Shown piece by piece: positions 1 through 10,904 of a stretch of DNA of 64,000 nt (its first letter is position 1; every line of letters starts with the position of its first letter). Location: contig OX439036.1 in the NCBI GenBank assembly GCA_949317995.1, positions 8,040,356-8,104,355 of the forward strand, given 5' to 3'. A model generated the notes under the pieces. That model had not been told where the DNA came from and did no database searches. It saw nothing but the letters and a program-made list of their open reading frames with translations. This DNA is from Acholoe squamosa. Lineage: Eukaryota > Annelida > Polychaeta > Phyllodocida > Polynoidae. Position numbers and translations under genes: made by a program.

Positions 1-354
1 ATCAATATCAGAATCTGTTTATCACACACTTTAAAGCTAGGCCTCTATTTCTCCAATGAATGTGAGTTAAGTAAGCATGAACTAATGACCATGATTGGTT
101 TGAAGAGGGTCTACAGTGGGGTAAGGGTTTCAGTGTTAGATGTGAGTGGAGGGGATTTTTTAAATGTGGACCGTTACTTGCATCTTGTGGATGCCATGCT
201 GGCAAGTAAATTGCAACTTACAGTTTGTCTAAGTGCTTTGCTCCTCTCTATTGACTATTACATCTGGGTTTTTACTTGTGGGCAATGAGCACACTGAACA
301 AAAGAGAAGTTAATGCAGTAAAATTAACATCATTTCTCTAGTGACTTTGGTTCC
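1..354. other. Non-coding sequence, no gene seen
   Basis: AT-rich sequence with only short frames of fewer than 70 codons in unrelated phases. I see no family motif, RNA gene or repeat boundary. It leads into a block (355-900) that recurs near 8.1-8.9 kb. Confidence 0.4.
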
Positions 355-900
355 ATGGTTGTTTTGATTGGGGCTTTATTGTGGAAATTACACTGCTTCA
401 CTGAATCACACTGTACAGCTTGTGGAGATTTGGGTTGGATTCAACAGTCACTTCTTACAGTTTATAGCTATTATTCTAACAGCCACCATCGTTTCCCCAT
501 TCAAGCAGCTCTAACTTGGCGGGTACGCTTGACCCACTGCTTATCAGCATTTATTGATTGCTCCCTAAGAGGCTGAGCTGTATTTATGGGACTCACCATA
601 GCAGGGGTAGGTCAGTTTATGGGACCCCATCCTCTAAATCGATGTTCAAAGACCAGCTCTGTAAAGAAAAGTGAACTGTGTTCAGATGTCGGAGCATGGG
701 GTACATTCACATTAATCTCAAATAGAGCCCTTCATATGAGATGTATATGAGTTGTATTTTCGGGTAACCATAAAATTCAGCCAGACCAAGAGCCATACAT
801 CACAAAATGTCCTGAGCTTCAGCTTTGAATGGATCATCTTGTACTTTAACTTTTGCCTCCAGTCTTCCCTTGGTTGTGGACCATCTACAAGGATCAATTT
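355..900. repeat. Array I block P, copy 1
   Basis: This block is paralogous to 8100-8900. Shared landmarks in order are a stretch reading GATTCAACAGTCACTT, then CTTATCAG with a nearby TTTATTGATTG, then CTGTATTTATGGGACT, then a stretch reading CATGGGGTACATT, then CAAGAGCCATA and the TCAGCTTTGAA motif. The copy here lacks the foldback element that interrupts the copy at 8173-8430, so it acts as an unoccupied reference for that insertion. No open frame is shared between copies, which argues for non-coding sequence. Confidence 0.6.
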
Positions 901-1375
901 AATTAACGACAGTTAAAAAAAGATGGTCAAAAATCCCCTGACTGTGTCAACATCTTTTTTTTGTAGTATGTTTGTCTATGGCTACCATAATGTGAAACCA
1001 TAATGTAAAATATAGCTGAGGAATCATTGCACTACCACTTGGTATGTTTTGATGTTGTTTTGTTAGTCAGTGAAAGGGACTGCAAATACTGAACCCAAGT
1101 CACAGTCAGTCAACACCTCCAATGGCTAAGTTTTTGAGGGTGCAGCTTACGAGTAAAGAGTGGAGAAAATTGAGTAGCAAAGATCATATATATATATCCC
1201 CTGATATATTGCACATGGAGGACCTGGATTATGAATTGACAAACTCAGCATTTCTTGATAACATTACATTTTATTGATATCCCTATATCTTGGCATATTA
1301 GAAAAGTTCATTCAAGGATCCAACTCCTCAGATGTCAGTTTTCATCACAGATACCGTAAAACCTTCTAAAAAAGG
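901..1375. other. Unassigned AT-rich sequence
   Basis: No gene, RNA or clear repeat is visible apart from a short TA run near 1188-1198. The last part ends at the left terminal repeat of the proposed element at 1376. Confidence 0.35.
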
Positions 1376-2488
1376 GGAATGTTACTGATCTTAATCGATC
1401 AAACATGAATAACACCATTAATAAGACTCATAGAAACACCAAATATTGTAGCTAGACTGGTACAATGCATGATGCTATGTATACGAAAAAGTTGAAGTGA
1501 GGCTCGAAAACTCTTGAAGTTACGCATTGGTGGAAAAATTGGAAACTCTGAAAATTTGGGAATTTATTCTCCCATTTCTTAACTTAAGCCTAGCTCATTC
1601 AAAATTCTTCATACAATGACTATATTAACTGTCCATTGTTTCTAGTAGAACTAGTGTACGGAATAATTACAATTAGCCTGATATATAATACTTGTACTGC
1701 ATAGTCAGTACCTGCGTAGAGGCCATATCGAATGTACCATCAGTAACGTTCCCTATTTATTAACCTCTCAAAGAATGGCCACAGCTCATCTATACATCAT
1801 CATATTCCATTGGCATCACATAAACAATGATAAAGGAGTTTGTACTGCATATCTAGAGTCATTTAAATATACATAAGGCCCATCTTTGGTGTCTAATATC
1901 ACTTTGAAAATTAAAAATCACAACTAGTTGTATATTTATCACTACTCGCACATCCCATATGCTGCTAAAATATATCTTTTCATACACCAAATAGTCTTTT
2001 CTCATAAGCCAAACATGTCCACAATTGAATACAAATGGTATAAACACCATACAAGATAATAGATTGGCACTATAAAAGTAGAACTCTAATCATCTCAAAA
2101 ATGCTTGTAGCCATCAGTAACGTTCCCTATTCATATGTGGTGCTAAATGTATCTTTACATACACCAAGTACTCTTTTAACATAAGCCAGACACGTCTACA
2201 ATTGAGAAGAAATGCTACAAACACTTTACAAGGTGGTAGGTTGATACTATGAAAGTATAACTTTGACCATCCAGTAATATCTGTAACCATCAGTAACGTC
2301 CCTGGAATGTTACTGATCATAGTGTGCATTGAAAATCACTTATATGTACCTGGCATGGGTAATTCCTGGGGTACATAAAAGATTTTTTTTATGGTAGACC
2401 CACCCCCAGGGTACCTCTTGATTGCATATGATAAGAAGACTGGTGATATTCCCTAACCAGGTTAGATGGACTTTATCAGTAATGTTCC
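1376..2488. mobile_element. Putative non-autonomous DNA transposon with GGAATGTTACTGAT ends
   Basis: The left end reads GGAATGTTACTGATC and the right end reads, in reverse complement, GGAACATTACTGATA, giving a terminal inverted repeat of about 14 bp. Related motifs (ATCAGTAACGTTCC) recur inside at about 1739, 2113 and 2288, so the element may be a composite of several units. Two internal stretches (about 1958-2125 and 2135-2298) are diverged tandem copies sharing CATACACCAA, CATAAGCCA and ACAATTGA landmarks. No transposase frame is visible. I could not find a convincing target-site duplication, so the outer borders are provisional. Confidence 0.45.
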
Positions 2489-2679
2489 ACTCTTGGAAAT
2501 TCATAATTAAATGCATATAAAAAAGTAAATTATGCCCCAAGGCTCACCCAAACCATATGGAAATCTTAGCTATAACCCCCCCCCCCACTAAGGAATAAAA
2601 ATAATATTGGTGGTGTAGAAGTGTTTCCCTTGCTATTATATGCCCAATGAACCACATGTGCAGTAAATCTTGGAATGAC

Positions 2680-2681
<2 letters not shown>
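2489..2681. other. Unassigned sequence with a poly-C run
   Basis: Contains a run of about 12 C residues near 2576-2587. No gene or element border is seen between the proposed transposon and the TA tract. Confidence 0.3.

Positions 2682-2741
<60 letters not shown>
2682..2741. repeat. (TA)n microsatellite
   Basis: About 30 uninterrupted TA units. The Tyr-Ile repeat peptides read from either strand are artefacts of this tract. Confidence 0.97.
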
Positions 2742-2744
<3 letters not shown>

Positions 2745-2839
2745 TATTCTGCCCCACATAATCTATTTTTTTCTTTGGCGATATTACCTATGTGGATCCA
2801 TGGTCATAATCACATACAAGAGCCATTGTATGTCATAAT

Positions 2840-3080
2840 TATCTGCTGAGGAAAAGCATTTGCAATAAATCCATGAAAAATCCACTCACGTAGAAAGTCT
2901 GCTTGAATGGAAAGGTCACCGTGTCTCCAGGGTATCCATCAAGCCTCTTCACAGGAAACCAAATTCTGAATGGCCAATCTGTGAGGGGCCTCTTAGGAGT
3001 CCTTATCCATAGCATGATCATCAATATCAGATTCCATGGTAACCGTTTGGCTTCCAACATTGAATACATGTGAGCTAAAT
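2840..3080 (-). repeat. Duplicated segment with an exon-like reading frame, copy 1
   Basis: The minus strand is open across this block and encodes a hydrophobic/aromatic stretch including DWPFRIWFPVKRLDGYPGD. A GTGAGT splice-donor match lies at 2889-2884, and a CCCCTCACAG sequence just before the ATTGGCC stretch could be an acceptor. The same block recurs at about 12440-12720, where the frame is broken by stop codons after the GFPLRRPYR residues. This could be a duplicated exon with one decayed copy, or non-coding repeat with a chance frame. I do not recognise a protein family. Confidence 0.3.
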
Positions 3081-3480
3081 GACCTCTAATAAATTTGGAA
3101 TTGATGAGTGAGGTGGAATTTGAAAAGAGATTTTGATTGGATAGATTTTGTTAGATTTTGAGGTTATGGAAGGGTCAGAAATAAAATGTCGCTCATACAT
3201 TTATATTCATACATTTCCATGTACCACAATCAATCATCTATTCCATATAGACTTGGTCCTCTGTCCCCTACTCCCTGGCTAGGACATATGAGACAAGGAT
3301 CTTTGATATTGTACACACATGGTAGGATTATAAGACTGAATCAGAAAATTGAATGCACAGACTTGCTTCATTATTTTGCCTAGAGTTTTCTTTCAAAACA
3401 AATTACGTTTTCTTACAAGTGCTGCACAGAGTGACCAGAAACCTTTCCACAAAATTTTGGAGTTTAAGGATGAGGCCTAT
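3081..3480. other. Unassigned sequence
   Basis: Short frames in several phases, none with a recognisable motif. No repeat borders seen. Confidence 0.3.
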
Positions 3481-3485
3481 GGTGT

Positions 3486-3810
3486 TTGGATTCTATTGTC
3501 ACCGTTATATCTAAAACTTTCAGGAAGCCAACATTAGATTCTCCCTTGAACAGTGTTTCATTCAGAATTCGCCATAAGTCTATTGACTACTGGCGGGATA
3601 TGACTGAAGCCACGTTCAACCTCATGTACAAAAGCATGAGGAGGATCGCATCAGGCAACAAGAGGCGACGCATGTTAAAGAGGCATACAAAGCCTCTCCA
3701 GAAAAAAATAAAGAAGCCGAGAAGCTTAAGGAGTTCCACGCTGCCAAGAACTTAAAATACGTCACAATGTATAAAGAGGCAAACTTAATTTATTCCTCTG
3801 TTCGGTAAGC
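3486..3810 (+). pseudogene. Coding-like remnant with a lysine/glutamate-rich tail and apparent frame shift
   Basis: One plus frame runs from 3486 to 3755 and contains RHKSIDYWRDMTEATFNLMY followed by a very basic tail. From about 3620 another plus frame looks more protein-like: it is charged and probably helical, with EAYKASPEKNKEAEKLKEF and ends in YSSVR before a stop; a GTAAGC donor-like site overlaps that stop. The AYK.SPEKNK pattern resembles the repeated segments found upstream of some metazoan Helitron and other mobile-element proteins, but this is recall of a pattern, not a search result. It could equally be chance. No start or upstream exon is visible. Confidence 0.25.
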
Positions 3811-4150
3811 ACCTGGAGGACTGGGACGGCAAACTGTCGTTGTTAGTTGTTCCTTCAGATGCCAATACGGGAGCAGTGGCTAGTGGTTCGGCTGAGGGTA
3901 CAGTGATTTCAGTCGCGTATATTACATGTGGACCCGAACACTGGGAACCTCAAGCTTCTCGAGCACGAGAATGAAGCAGGTCGATTCCAGACCAGGAATC
4001 GGCTGCAAAGATGGACACTGAAGATACTGAAAAGTTGTAAGTGTCCATCTGCTGCTGGCTCGTATGTATCCAAGAGTACAATAAAGGCACATATTGTATG
4101 CCAGAGATCACTCTTGTAATACTAACCGAGATGACGGACTGGAACTAAAC

Positions 4151-4225
4151 GCTGCAGCATAGATGGACACCACCCGAACCAATCGAGGGCAACTATTCGA
4201 AAGGGGTGACCATCTATGCTGCAGC
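4151..4225. repeat. Short hairpin, GCTGCAGCATAGATGG arms
   Basis: The arms GCTGCAGCATAGATGG at 4151 and its complement ending at 4225 match over at least 16 bp, with a loop of about 35 bp. A second related pair (AGATGGACACT and AGTGTCCATCT) lies just upstream at about 4010-4050. Together they suggest decayed foldback sequence. Confidence 0.6.
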
Positions 4226-4257
4226 ATTTCATTTATTTCCAAACACACACACACATG

Positions 4258-4261
<4 letters not shown>

Positions 4262-4300
<39 letters not shown>
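4262..4300. repeat. (TA)n microsatellite
   Basis: An uninterrupted TA tract preceded by a short CA run (about 4241-4256). Confidence 0.97.
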
Positions 4301-4302
<2 letters not shown>

Positions 4303-4339
4303 TTTACCTGTACTGGAAAAAGGCAAGTTTTTTTATTTG

Positions 4340-4510
4340 GAGAAATAATTATCAATCAAACTATCTTGTAGGATATGTCATACCTGCTTGTCCAGCTAGC
4401 ACTCAGACTGGCTGTAGCAAGTTGTCCCCAAACACCCAGCAGGGCCAGCATCACCACACAAAATTCCTATGCGAGGGCCCTTACGTTACAGTATCGCAAT
4501 TTATGTGCAA
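4340..4510. repeat. Array I segment upstream of block A, copy 1
   Basis: Shares landmarks (AATCAAACT, then CTGGCT.TAGCA, TTGTCC, and CACCACACA/CACCTCACAC) with about 10065-10200 and 14230-14360. The two later copies are closer to each other than either is to this one. Confidence 0.5.
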
Positions 4511-4687
4511 AATGCCCTAGCTATAAAAATTGAATGGGAAGTTAATTAACTTAACTATAAGATCCTAGGGTAATTGAAGCACCTTATAAATACCTTTAAT
4601 GTAGTCATAGTGATGGAGAGGTCAAGAGGTCCATCAGGTAGCTTCTGTTATGTTGTAGCATTTGTCTAAATCTTACTTTGTTAAATA

Positions 4688-4910
4688 TTGAATATTAAGA
4701 AGCCAACCATGCTCAGTGCTCTGAGTAGTTCCCCAGACAACCAGGCATCAATCTCCCTGAGCGAAGGTAAAAACCATATCTTGCCAACAAGTTTGCAAAT
4801 TGCTTCTACAGATGAAGGCAAAGCCATGACATCAGGGCACCTATCTATCAAAAGCAACCAGCGCCCTCAGTGAAATATGCATGGTGCTCTAAGGGCACTT
4901 TTTGTTTTAA
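4688..4910. repeat. Array I block A, copy 1
   Basis: This block recurs at 14870-15075, 17595-17815, 25615-25890 and 29390-29660. Landmarks are AATTGCTTCTACAGATGA, GGCAAAGCCATGACATCAGG, CACCTATCTATCAA, and ATGCATGGTGCTCTAAGGGC. The first three copies remain close; the last two are more diverged. Reading frames are not conserved between copies, so I treat it as non-coding. Confidence 0.75.
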
Positions 4911-4984
4911 TTTTGTTAGTTAAGGCTTGTTGAAGGCATGCCAAAGCTAAAAAAGCAGCAAACACCCTTTAGGGTCTCACTGAG

Positions 4985-5222
4985 AAAATATTGTTACTCA
5001 CATGAGTCTAGATCCAGACTCAGGCAATGTCGCCAAAATGAGAATGACTTGAGACTCAGCCTGATCCTTGGATGATACTCAGGCAAAGCCAGAGTATCAT
5101 CCAAGGATCAGTCTCAGGATCTGCCTGAGTATCATCCAAAGATCAGGCTGAGTCTCAAACCATACTTATTTTAGTGACATTGCCTGAGTCTGGATCTAGA
5201 CTCATGTGAGTAACAATATTTT
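4985..5222. mobile_element. Long-armed foldback element of about 238 bp
   Basis: Almost the whole element is two arms of about 100 bp that pair with each other. The outer end reads AATATTGTTACTCACATGAG on the left and its complement on the right; further inside both arms carry GTCTAGATCCAGACT/AGTCTGGATCTAGAC and TGCCTGAGTATCATCC. It interrupts array I block order (between A and C) and is absent at the matching place in the copies near 15.1 and 17.9 kb, so it is a later insertion. No coding capacity. The family is not recognised. Confidence 0.8.
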
Positions 5223-5224
5223 TC

Positions 5225-5440
5225 CTGTTCTGGTAATACCACAGGATATGCTCGTCATGATGCATGAATGCAGTCCTGTCTCACCAGAGGTGCATTTATG
5301 TATCATGACAACCAAAGGGTATGATGGATTCATGCATTATCAGACATTACAATTGTTCCGCAACATGCCATGATTCATGAAGTAATCTCAACCAGGCTGT
5401 ATTTGTGCATCATGATGACAAAAAGGCATACATCAAAGTT
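5225..5440. repeat. Array I block C, copy 1
   Basis: Rich in GCATCATG/CATGATGC motifs in both orientations. Related sequence lies at 15125-15450 and 17880-18195, and more distantly at 34615-34810, 42110-42350 and 47890-48110, so this block is shared by both array families. Confidence 0.6.
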
Positions 5441-5454
5441 GCTTGATGCAACTC

Positions 5455-5870
5455 AGTTAGCCTGAGAAGTGGCTGACAGTCAACATATGCTGGTAAAATA
5501 GGAAAGGAGAAAAAACTGCTGCTAGATTCAAAATTGCTTTAGAAAATTAGAGAAAAAGGTAACATGAGGGCGTCCCATGGGTTCAACATTGACATGACAT
5601 CTTTTAATATGGGCATGAGTGAGAGTAAAGGTCTCTGATCCCAACCTGTCACTCAGGATTCACCACCATTTACACAGGATTTAATGTTTTTTGCTGCATT
5701 CTGTCGTAAAACTCTGCAGGATGATCCCCTTAAGCGCAATAGGGCTCCATCCGCATGTATTTGATATTTCTCTTTTTTACAAGTTACATTCCTCTTCCCA
5801 CACCTAATAGGAAAGGCTTATGTTCAATCTTTTGAAATCAGAAGACAGTTCTAATTATCCTAGTTGTTAT
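5455..5870. repeat. Array I blocks D to F, copy 1
   Basis: Landmarks ACATGACA.CTTTTAATATG, GTCTCTGATCCCAA, CTGTCACTCAGGATTCA, then GATGATCC.. and TTGAAATCAGAA, recur at 15470-15890 and 18200-18640 in the same order. Copy 3 is interrupted by the element at 18632. Confidence 0.7.
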
Positions 5871-5989
5871 TAACATTATGTGTCGAATATGAAAGTTAGC
5901 GAAAATGAATTTAAAAAAAGCTCACTTCAGGAAAAGCATATGTAATGACAGCAATATCAGAATAAGATTAAAAAGTCTTGTTCCCTGTA

Positions 5990-6260
5990 AGAGATGACAC
6001 ATGTGCCACAGGTTACTAGTGCAGGCCCTGGGGCAGGGGATGTTAGCAGTCACCTGTGATTTGTGGGCAGCAAGTGGAGTCAAATGCAGACCCCAGCCTG
6101 CTGACTCTATGACACCTATACAGCTTGCCTGAAATATGACGGGACTCAATGAATGTATGCAGTATATGATTTATAGAAACTTCAGCTACAAAATACAGGG
6201 ATATGCACAGTTGTTGAACTAAATGAAAAAAGTACTGAGACAAAGGAATAATATATATTG
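5990..6260. repeat. Array I blocks I and J, copy 1
   Basis: Carries ACAGGTTA.TAGTGCAGGC-type sequence followed by CCTGGGGCAGGGGATG, then a segment with TGCAGTATATGATTTAT. Equivalent sequence is at 16090-16350, 19735-20000, 21840-21920 and 26350-26460; the second part also occurs at about 13095-13260. Confidence 0.7.
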
Positions 6261-7005
6261 TCTAGTCTAAATAAGTGGTAAGAACAGTAAATGAAATTTA
6301 CTGTAGTGTTATTGAAAGTTTATGATTATCTTTTTTTTTTGTCAAACATGTGTATCAATAGCAATTATATACGGAGGGATAGCATGATTACATTTCTGGT
6401 GTGTAATACTGCTTCCCACAGGCATTGATGGAGCTGGAATGCAATAAACCTTAGTCTGTACTGACCTTTGCCTTGACCGCTTGTCAGTGAAAGCAGTCTA
6501 GAGGACATGGCCTATTGTTAGGTCATGGTAGGAGGGAGTCGGGGGATAAGGAGTAGGGAGTGACAGTAACAGGTCAAAGGGGAGGGAAGGGTATAAATAA
6601 GACGGAACAGCCCCTGAACCCGAACCCGAAGGGGGTCTCATATTATGGTGGGTCAAGAGCTAGATCTGGTCAAATATGTCAAGTTATAATAAGTATCAAT
6701 GTAGATAGTTGATGTTAATTTGTTTAAAGATGTATAGCAACTGCTGGAATACCTAACCGATAGATATGGCTTAAATGAATTTATTTTGATGAACAAAACA
6801 CTTAGAAAATGGGATTCTTATTTTCCTCAACTGTCAACATTTTGAAACCAGGCGGTTCCATCTTTAGACTACCACCCACTACTGTCTGGTTGTTGGTCAT
6901 TTTATGGAGCTGCTCCCACCACCACCCCCAACCCTAATGATTCCTACCAGGCCAGACTTCAAACAAGGCACCCTGCTCAAAGTCGTAGGTGCACTCACGA
7001 ATCCT
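6260..7005. other. Array I connecting sequence
   Basis: Partly matches about 13440-13590 (the AGTCATGGAGGCATGG and AGTGACTATAAC landmarks correspond to sequence near 6490-6570). No gene or RNA is visible. Confidence 0.4.
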
Positions 7006-7009
7006 ATTC

Positions 7010-7175
7010 CTTTAAGTGGAAGCTGTCAGAAGTATGCATGCACCGTCATACATTAGGGACGTCCTGCTGACTGCTGCCCCCACTGGGTTTGTAAGTGGGT
7101 AAATGGAGTCAGCTGTACAGGGGGTGAGGTAAAGGGCTAGAGGGGTTAAATGTATTAGGGTTAAAGCCCTATATT
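7010..7175. repeat. Array I block N, copy 1
   Basis: The hallmark is GCTGTCAGAAGTATGCATGC followed by a CA-rich stretch, CTGCTGCCCC, GTGGGTAAATG and AGGGTTAAAGCCCT. It recurs at 13585-13770, 17085-17240, 20150-20290 and 26835-27030, and its hallmark appears inverted at about 8637-8670. It is the best marker for counting array units. Confidence 0.8.
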
Positions 7176-7179
7176 TAGG

Positions 7180-7810
7180 TGGTGTCAGGGGTTTGGCGGA
7201 ATATGAAGTTCAGCGCTAAAGCAATACATCAACAAAACACCATCGTCTCCGTGGATGTTTCTCTCCGTGGGTACACAGTGTTGATTGAACCGATGTCACT
7301 CTTTCCTTATAGATCTCAATGGGATTCTCGTCATTGTTTTGTGTGGCCAAAACTAACCCTTAACTGTAACATGACCCTCTCTACACAATGCCTCTTTGTC
7401 AGACAACACCTTTTCCTCTCAATGGTTCATTGGGTGGAATATTATATTATTGCGATATTGAAGGGTGCATCATCTACTCTGCAACAGGCCAGACATTCCC
7501 TCAAGTTCTCCTCCCTTCCTCATCCCTTGTCCAACCCCCACTTTACACCATAGATTTATTAACCCTCTTCCTTCCAAAGTATTTAATCCTGGCCCATTCT
7601 ATTAATCTGCATAATCAAAGCTCATTAAGCTCCCCTCTCTTGAGTCTAGATATCTATTTAGTTGTGATGAGAAGCCTCATTGGTCATCATCCTTGGGGCC
7701 CAACGCACCAGAGTATCCTATTTCATATTGTCCATCATCATCCATTGTCTCTTCTGTTTTGTCATTTCTGCCAATTCTGATCATCTTCTCCTTTATTACT
7801 GTTTTATTTT
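7180..7810. repeat. Array I block O, copy 1
   Basis: Pyrimidine-rich sequence containing CAGGCCAGACATT, GATGAGAAGCCTCATTGGTC, and TGTCATTTCTGCC.ATTC. Related copies occur at 20740-21080, 22140-22470, 27010-27490 and 29975-30250. Two overlapping plus frames of 124 and 130 codons run here, but they are not kept in the other copies, so I do not call a gene. Confidence 0.65.
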
Positions 7811-7899
7811 ATTACCTGCCTAGGGCTCCACCACTTCATTCAGTTAGATCAGTAAAACATTAGAAAATGGCTCTTTCTACTCTCATAGTGTTCCAGCAC

Positions 7900-8172
7900 A
7901 GATTCCTGTTCCTGCACAACCCAGCTTGTTTACTTGAGACAAAGACCACTCAACGTGAAACAACATGTGACAAAAAAGAAGCAGTTTTTCTACACATTTT
8001 ACACTCTCAGCCTCTCTCTATTGACCACTAAACTTTGATTCGTGCTTGGGAAATACAGTTGAACTTAGAATAGTTGTCCACGAAAGTCCCATAGTTATCT
8101 TAAGGTGTTTTTCTTGTAGATTCAACAGTCACTTTTTACAGTTTATAGTCCTCATTCTAGCAGACTCTGATG
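7900..8172. repeat. Array I block P, copy 2, left part
   Basis: Continues the match to 355-900. The block is split by the foldback element at 8173. Confidence 0.55.
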
Positions 8173-8430
8173 GCCATTTCTTAACACACTACGACTGCTG
8201 TCCTTAAAATCATATTGAGAACCTAATAATTTGGCCTTAACAGCACCATGAACTAGTAGTCCCTAATGTCTGCATCAGTACGACTGCCCTACTAAACCTT
8301 ATGTAATTACTGCATAGCTTCTAATCATAGTGAGCAGTCGTAGGGCAGTTCCTACGATAGCCTGGCTTATTCTTGGCATTTTTAAATTGTAGTGGCTGTG
8401 TGCAGTCGTAGTACATTGAGAAATGGCCTC
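8173..8430. mobile_element. Foldback/MITE element, GCCATTTCTTAA ends, copy 1
   Basis: The ends are inverted repeats: GCCATTTCTTAAC..ACTACGACTGC on the left and the complement of GAGGCCATTTCT....TACTACGACTGC on the right. Inner copies of the TACGACTGC motif (CAGTACGACTGCC, GCAGTCGTAGGGCAG) make the element internally repetitive. The block P copy near 480 runs through the same position without it. A second copy lies at 25023-25281. No coding capacity. Confidence 0.75.
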
Positions 8431-9100
8431 CTGCCCTGTTCCCCACGCAATTGCCTGTCGCCTGGTAGCATGCACTTGGCCCACCTCTTATCAGTGCCTA
8501 TTGATTGGATCCTGACAGCTGTATTTATGGGACTGACCATAGGGGGTGGTCATTTTAGGGGACCCCCGCACTGACTAACTGCCCTCAAAATCCATCCATC
8601 CTCAACCTGAAGTGACTAATTTACTCACTTCCTCGATGTATGACGGTGCATGCATACTTCTGACAGCTTCCAGACAACCCGAAGTCTATATAAAAACCCA
8701 TGGCGTACATAAAACACCAAGAGTGTAAAACAAGTCAACCATGCCTAGATATTGGAACATGGGGTACATTTACCATCTATCTCAAATGAAGCGCTTCTTA
8801 CAAGATGACTTGTATAATAAGGTAACCATAAATTTCAGCCAGGCCAAGAGCCATATATCACAAGATGTCCTAAGATTCAGCTTTGAACAGGGGATGTTGT
8901 AGTTTAGCCTTTAATATACAGTAGAATCATTTATATGGTTGCCTTTAGGCATATCTTCTTCAAGCCATCAACTTGTACAAATGCTGAAATATAACTAGGA
9001 ATTAAGAACTATTGCAGTTGGTGTATTCTTCTGTTCTGTAAACTACCCAAAACAGGCCAACAAAATTTACTACCCAGTTCTAATTCAGTTGGTCAACACC
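8431..9100. repeat. Array I block P, copy 2, right part
   Basis: Continues the match to about 500-900 (CTTATCAGTGCC, CTGTATTTATGGGACT, ACATGGGGTACATT). The block N hallmark is present inverted near 8637-8670, which shows that at least one local inversion has occurred in the array. Confidence 0.55.
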
Positions 9101-9359
9101 TCCGATAACTAGGTTTTCAGGGAGCAGCATACAAGTCATGACTCCTTGTTTTGTCAGGGGAGTGGTAAAGAAATGCATGGTGGGATGGCCCGGGTGTTGA
9201 ATGTATTGAATCATGACAACCCAATGTAAAAGTCCTGAAAGGGTCAAGGATGCAGTTAATACAGTTTCCTCAACCATGAGAGACTCTACTAGAAGGGGTT
9301 CTGTAGTTCATAGATGCACGGGACTTCTTAAGCTTCTAGTAGTGTAGAGCGGCATGTTT

Positions 9360-10260
9360 TGCTACCTATTTTGATTGTTAACAAGTGTATGGTTTTCAAT
9401 CCATTGTCTTCATGCTCTTACCTCCTCGATGAGTATAAAAATGTATCCAAGAGGATAGACAAATATAGATATAAAGTGCTAGATATATTGTCACCTTGCT
9501 TCCCTGTACCTGAGTGGCCATTCTACCACCCAGGAGCAAAACACAATAGAAACAAAGTAGTGTTAGATACAGGCATCTGTCTGTCAGTGTAGGTCGTGTA
9601 GATGCCTACATGCCATATGCAGGCAGGGGAGAGGGATTATTAATCAGTGTTTCCTTCAGAAGCAGATGTCCAGAATTATTGACTCTGCTGAGAGTATTAT
9701 CAGTTGCAGCTAATCTTCTTAAGCCATTGCCCGAGGAGTGCTCCGCAGCTGTAGGTAATCCAATCTACACACAGATGGATCTCTCCAAGAAATATAGACT
9801 AGAGTCTGGGATTCTCAAGGTAAAGGAAATACCCTTTATTAAACAAATTTACATGCACAGAACTAGACGGATGACTGCACAGATAAAGCAGTTGCATTTC
9901 AAAAGAAAAGGATTCAGCATTGCTAAAAATCCCCAGATTAAACACATGCCTTTTTACCTGACACAAGGTGTGCAGCTTTTTTTGGACGATTTCAGTGAAA
10001 TTATCAGTCAACTAGCTCCGGAGGCTGGTGTGCTGAAAAAAAGACAAGCTTGTGTTTTCAAAAAAATTATAAATCAAACTTTGTGGTCTCATTGACATGC
10101 AGTTTCTGCCAGCACTGAGCCTGGCTCTAGCAGTTTGTCCATTAGGCCATTCCCACCAGCACTTCACACATCAGACAATTGAATCCACACACTGCATGAT
10201 TATGTTAGGATTCTTCTCCTCGTGGCCCTATGGTAAGTGGAAGGGAGTTGCTCTCAAGCT
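9360..10260. repeat. Array I segment with a 161-codon plus frame, related to 13.95-14.4 and 24.6-24.8 kb
   Basis: A plus frame of 161 codons runs 9610-10095. Sequence underlying it recurs at 13955-14400 (CACAGAACTAGACGGATGAC is identical) and at 24640-24810 (GGTAATCCAATCTACACACA), but there the frame is interrupted by stops and indels. I recognise no domain. Because the similarity extends outside the frame and the frame is not kept, this is more likely repeat than gene. Confidence 0.5.
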
Positions 10261-10540
10261 GTACTGAGAACTATGGCACTGCTAGATACAGTGACACCCT
10301 GGGTCAGCGGACGTAAATAATCCTCTAACACCATGTGCAAAAACACAGATGAAGCAAAGCAGTATTAGATATAGGGTAAATTTGGGATGTATTGTGGCCA
10401 AGACACAATAGAACCAAGATACACACCCCTACGCGAAGCTCAGTGTACCGAAGCCTATTCTTATGTCATAGACTAATAGAGTCCGACCTCTTGCATCCAG
10501 CAAAGTGTATCATATTGAACAAGTAACCAATGGATAACTC
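10261..10540. other. Unassigned sequence
   Basis: No gene, RNA or repeat border recognised between the array segment and the hairpin at 10545. Confidence 0.3.
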
Positions 10541-10544
10541 ATGA

Positions 10545-10617
10545 CGAGTGTGTGTTAGTGAAGGATAATGACAAGAGGCCGTAGGCCGAGTGTTATTAGC
10601 CTTTGCTAACACACACG
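10545..10617. repeat. Compact hairpin, GTGTGTTAG arms
   Basis: Outer arms GTGTGTGTTAG and CTAACACACAC pair exactly; inside, GGCCGTAGGCC forms the tip and the GATAATGAC/GTGTTATTAGC stretches pair imperfectly. The unit is about 73 bp. Similar GGCC-tip hairpins are known to me as dispersed repeats in several invertebrates, but I cannot name a family. Confidence 0.7.
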
Positions 10618-10708
10618 AGTTAGATGCGTCTCGCTGTTATGTTTGTGTAGAATATACACCTCCTCCCCCAGCAGCGGACAGCGACAGCGCACGCGGCGAC
10701 AAAAAAGA

Positions 10709-10784
10709 TGTACCCGGACTGGGGCTCGATCCATGTACCTCTGACGGCTGAGCACAACGCGCTAACTGCTAGGCCACCGCGTCT
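10709..10784 (-). other. tRNA-like sequence, possible SINE head
   Basis: On the minus strand an A-box-like GTGGCCTAGCAGTTAGCG and a B-box-like GGATCGAGCCC lie at roughly tRNA spacing. The acceptor stem does not pair well, so a functional tRNA is unlikely. It sits in a locally GC-rich patch (about 10650-11110) unlike its surroundings. Confidence 0.35.
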
Positions 10785-10904
10785 CCTCCTCCTGCGGGCG
10801 TCTCAGCTTGGATTGATTTGAATGCGTCCCGTGGTTATGTATGCACGATCGGTACACACGCTTCGGCGCCCGGCTAGGATTCCTTTGTTTGGTTTAGTTT
10901 TAGC

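Noticed and set aside
2544-2838. Tyr-Ile repeat frames on both strands
   Set aside because: They are translations of the TA microsatellite at 2682-2741.
9610-10095. 161-codon plus frame as a gene
   Set aside because: No domain is recognised, the underlying sequence is a repeat whose other copies have broken frames, and similarity extends beyond the frame.
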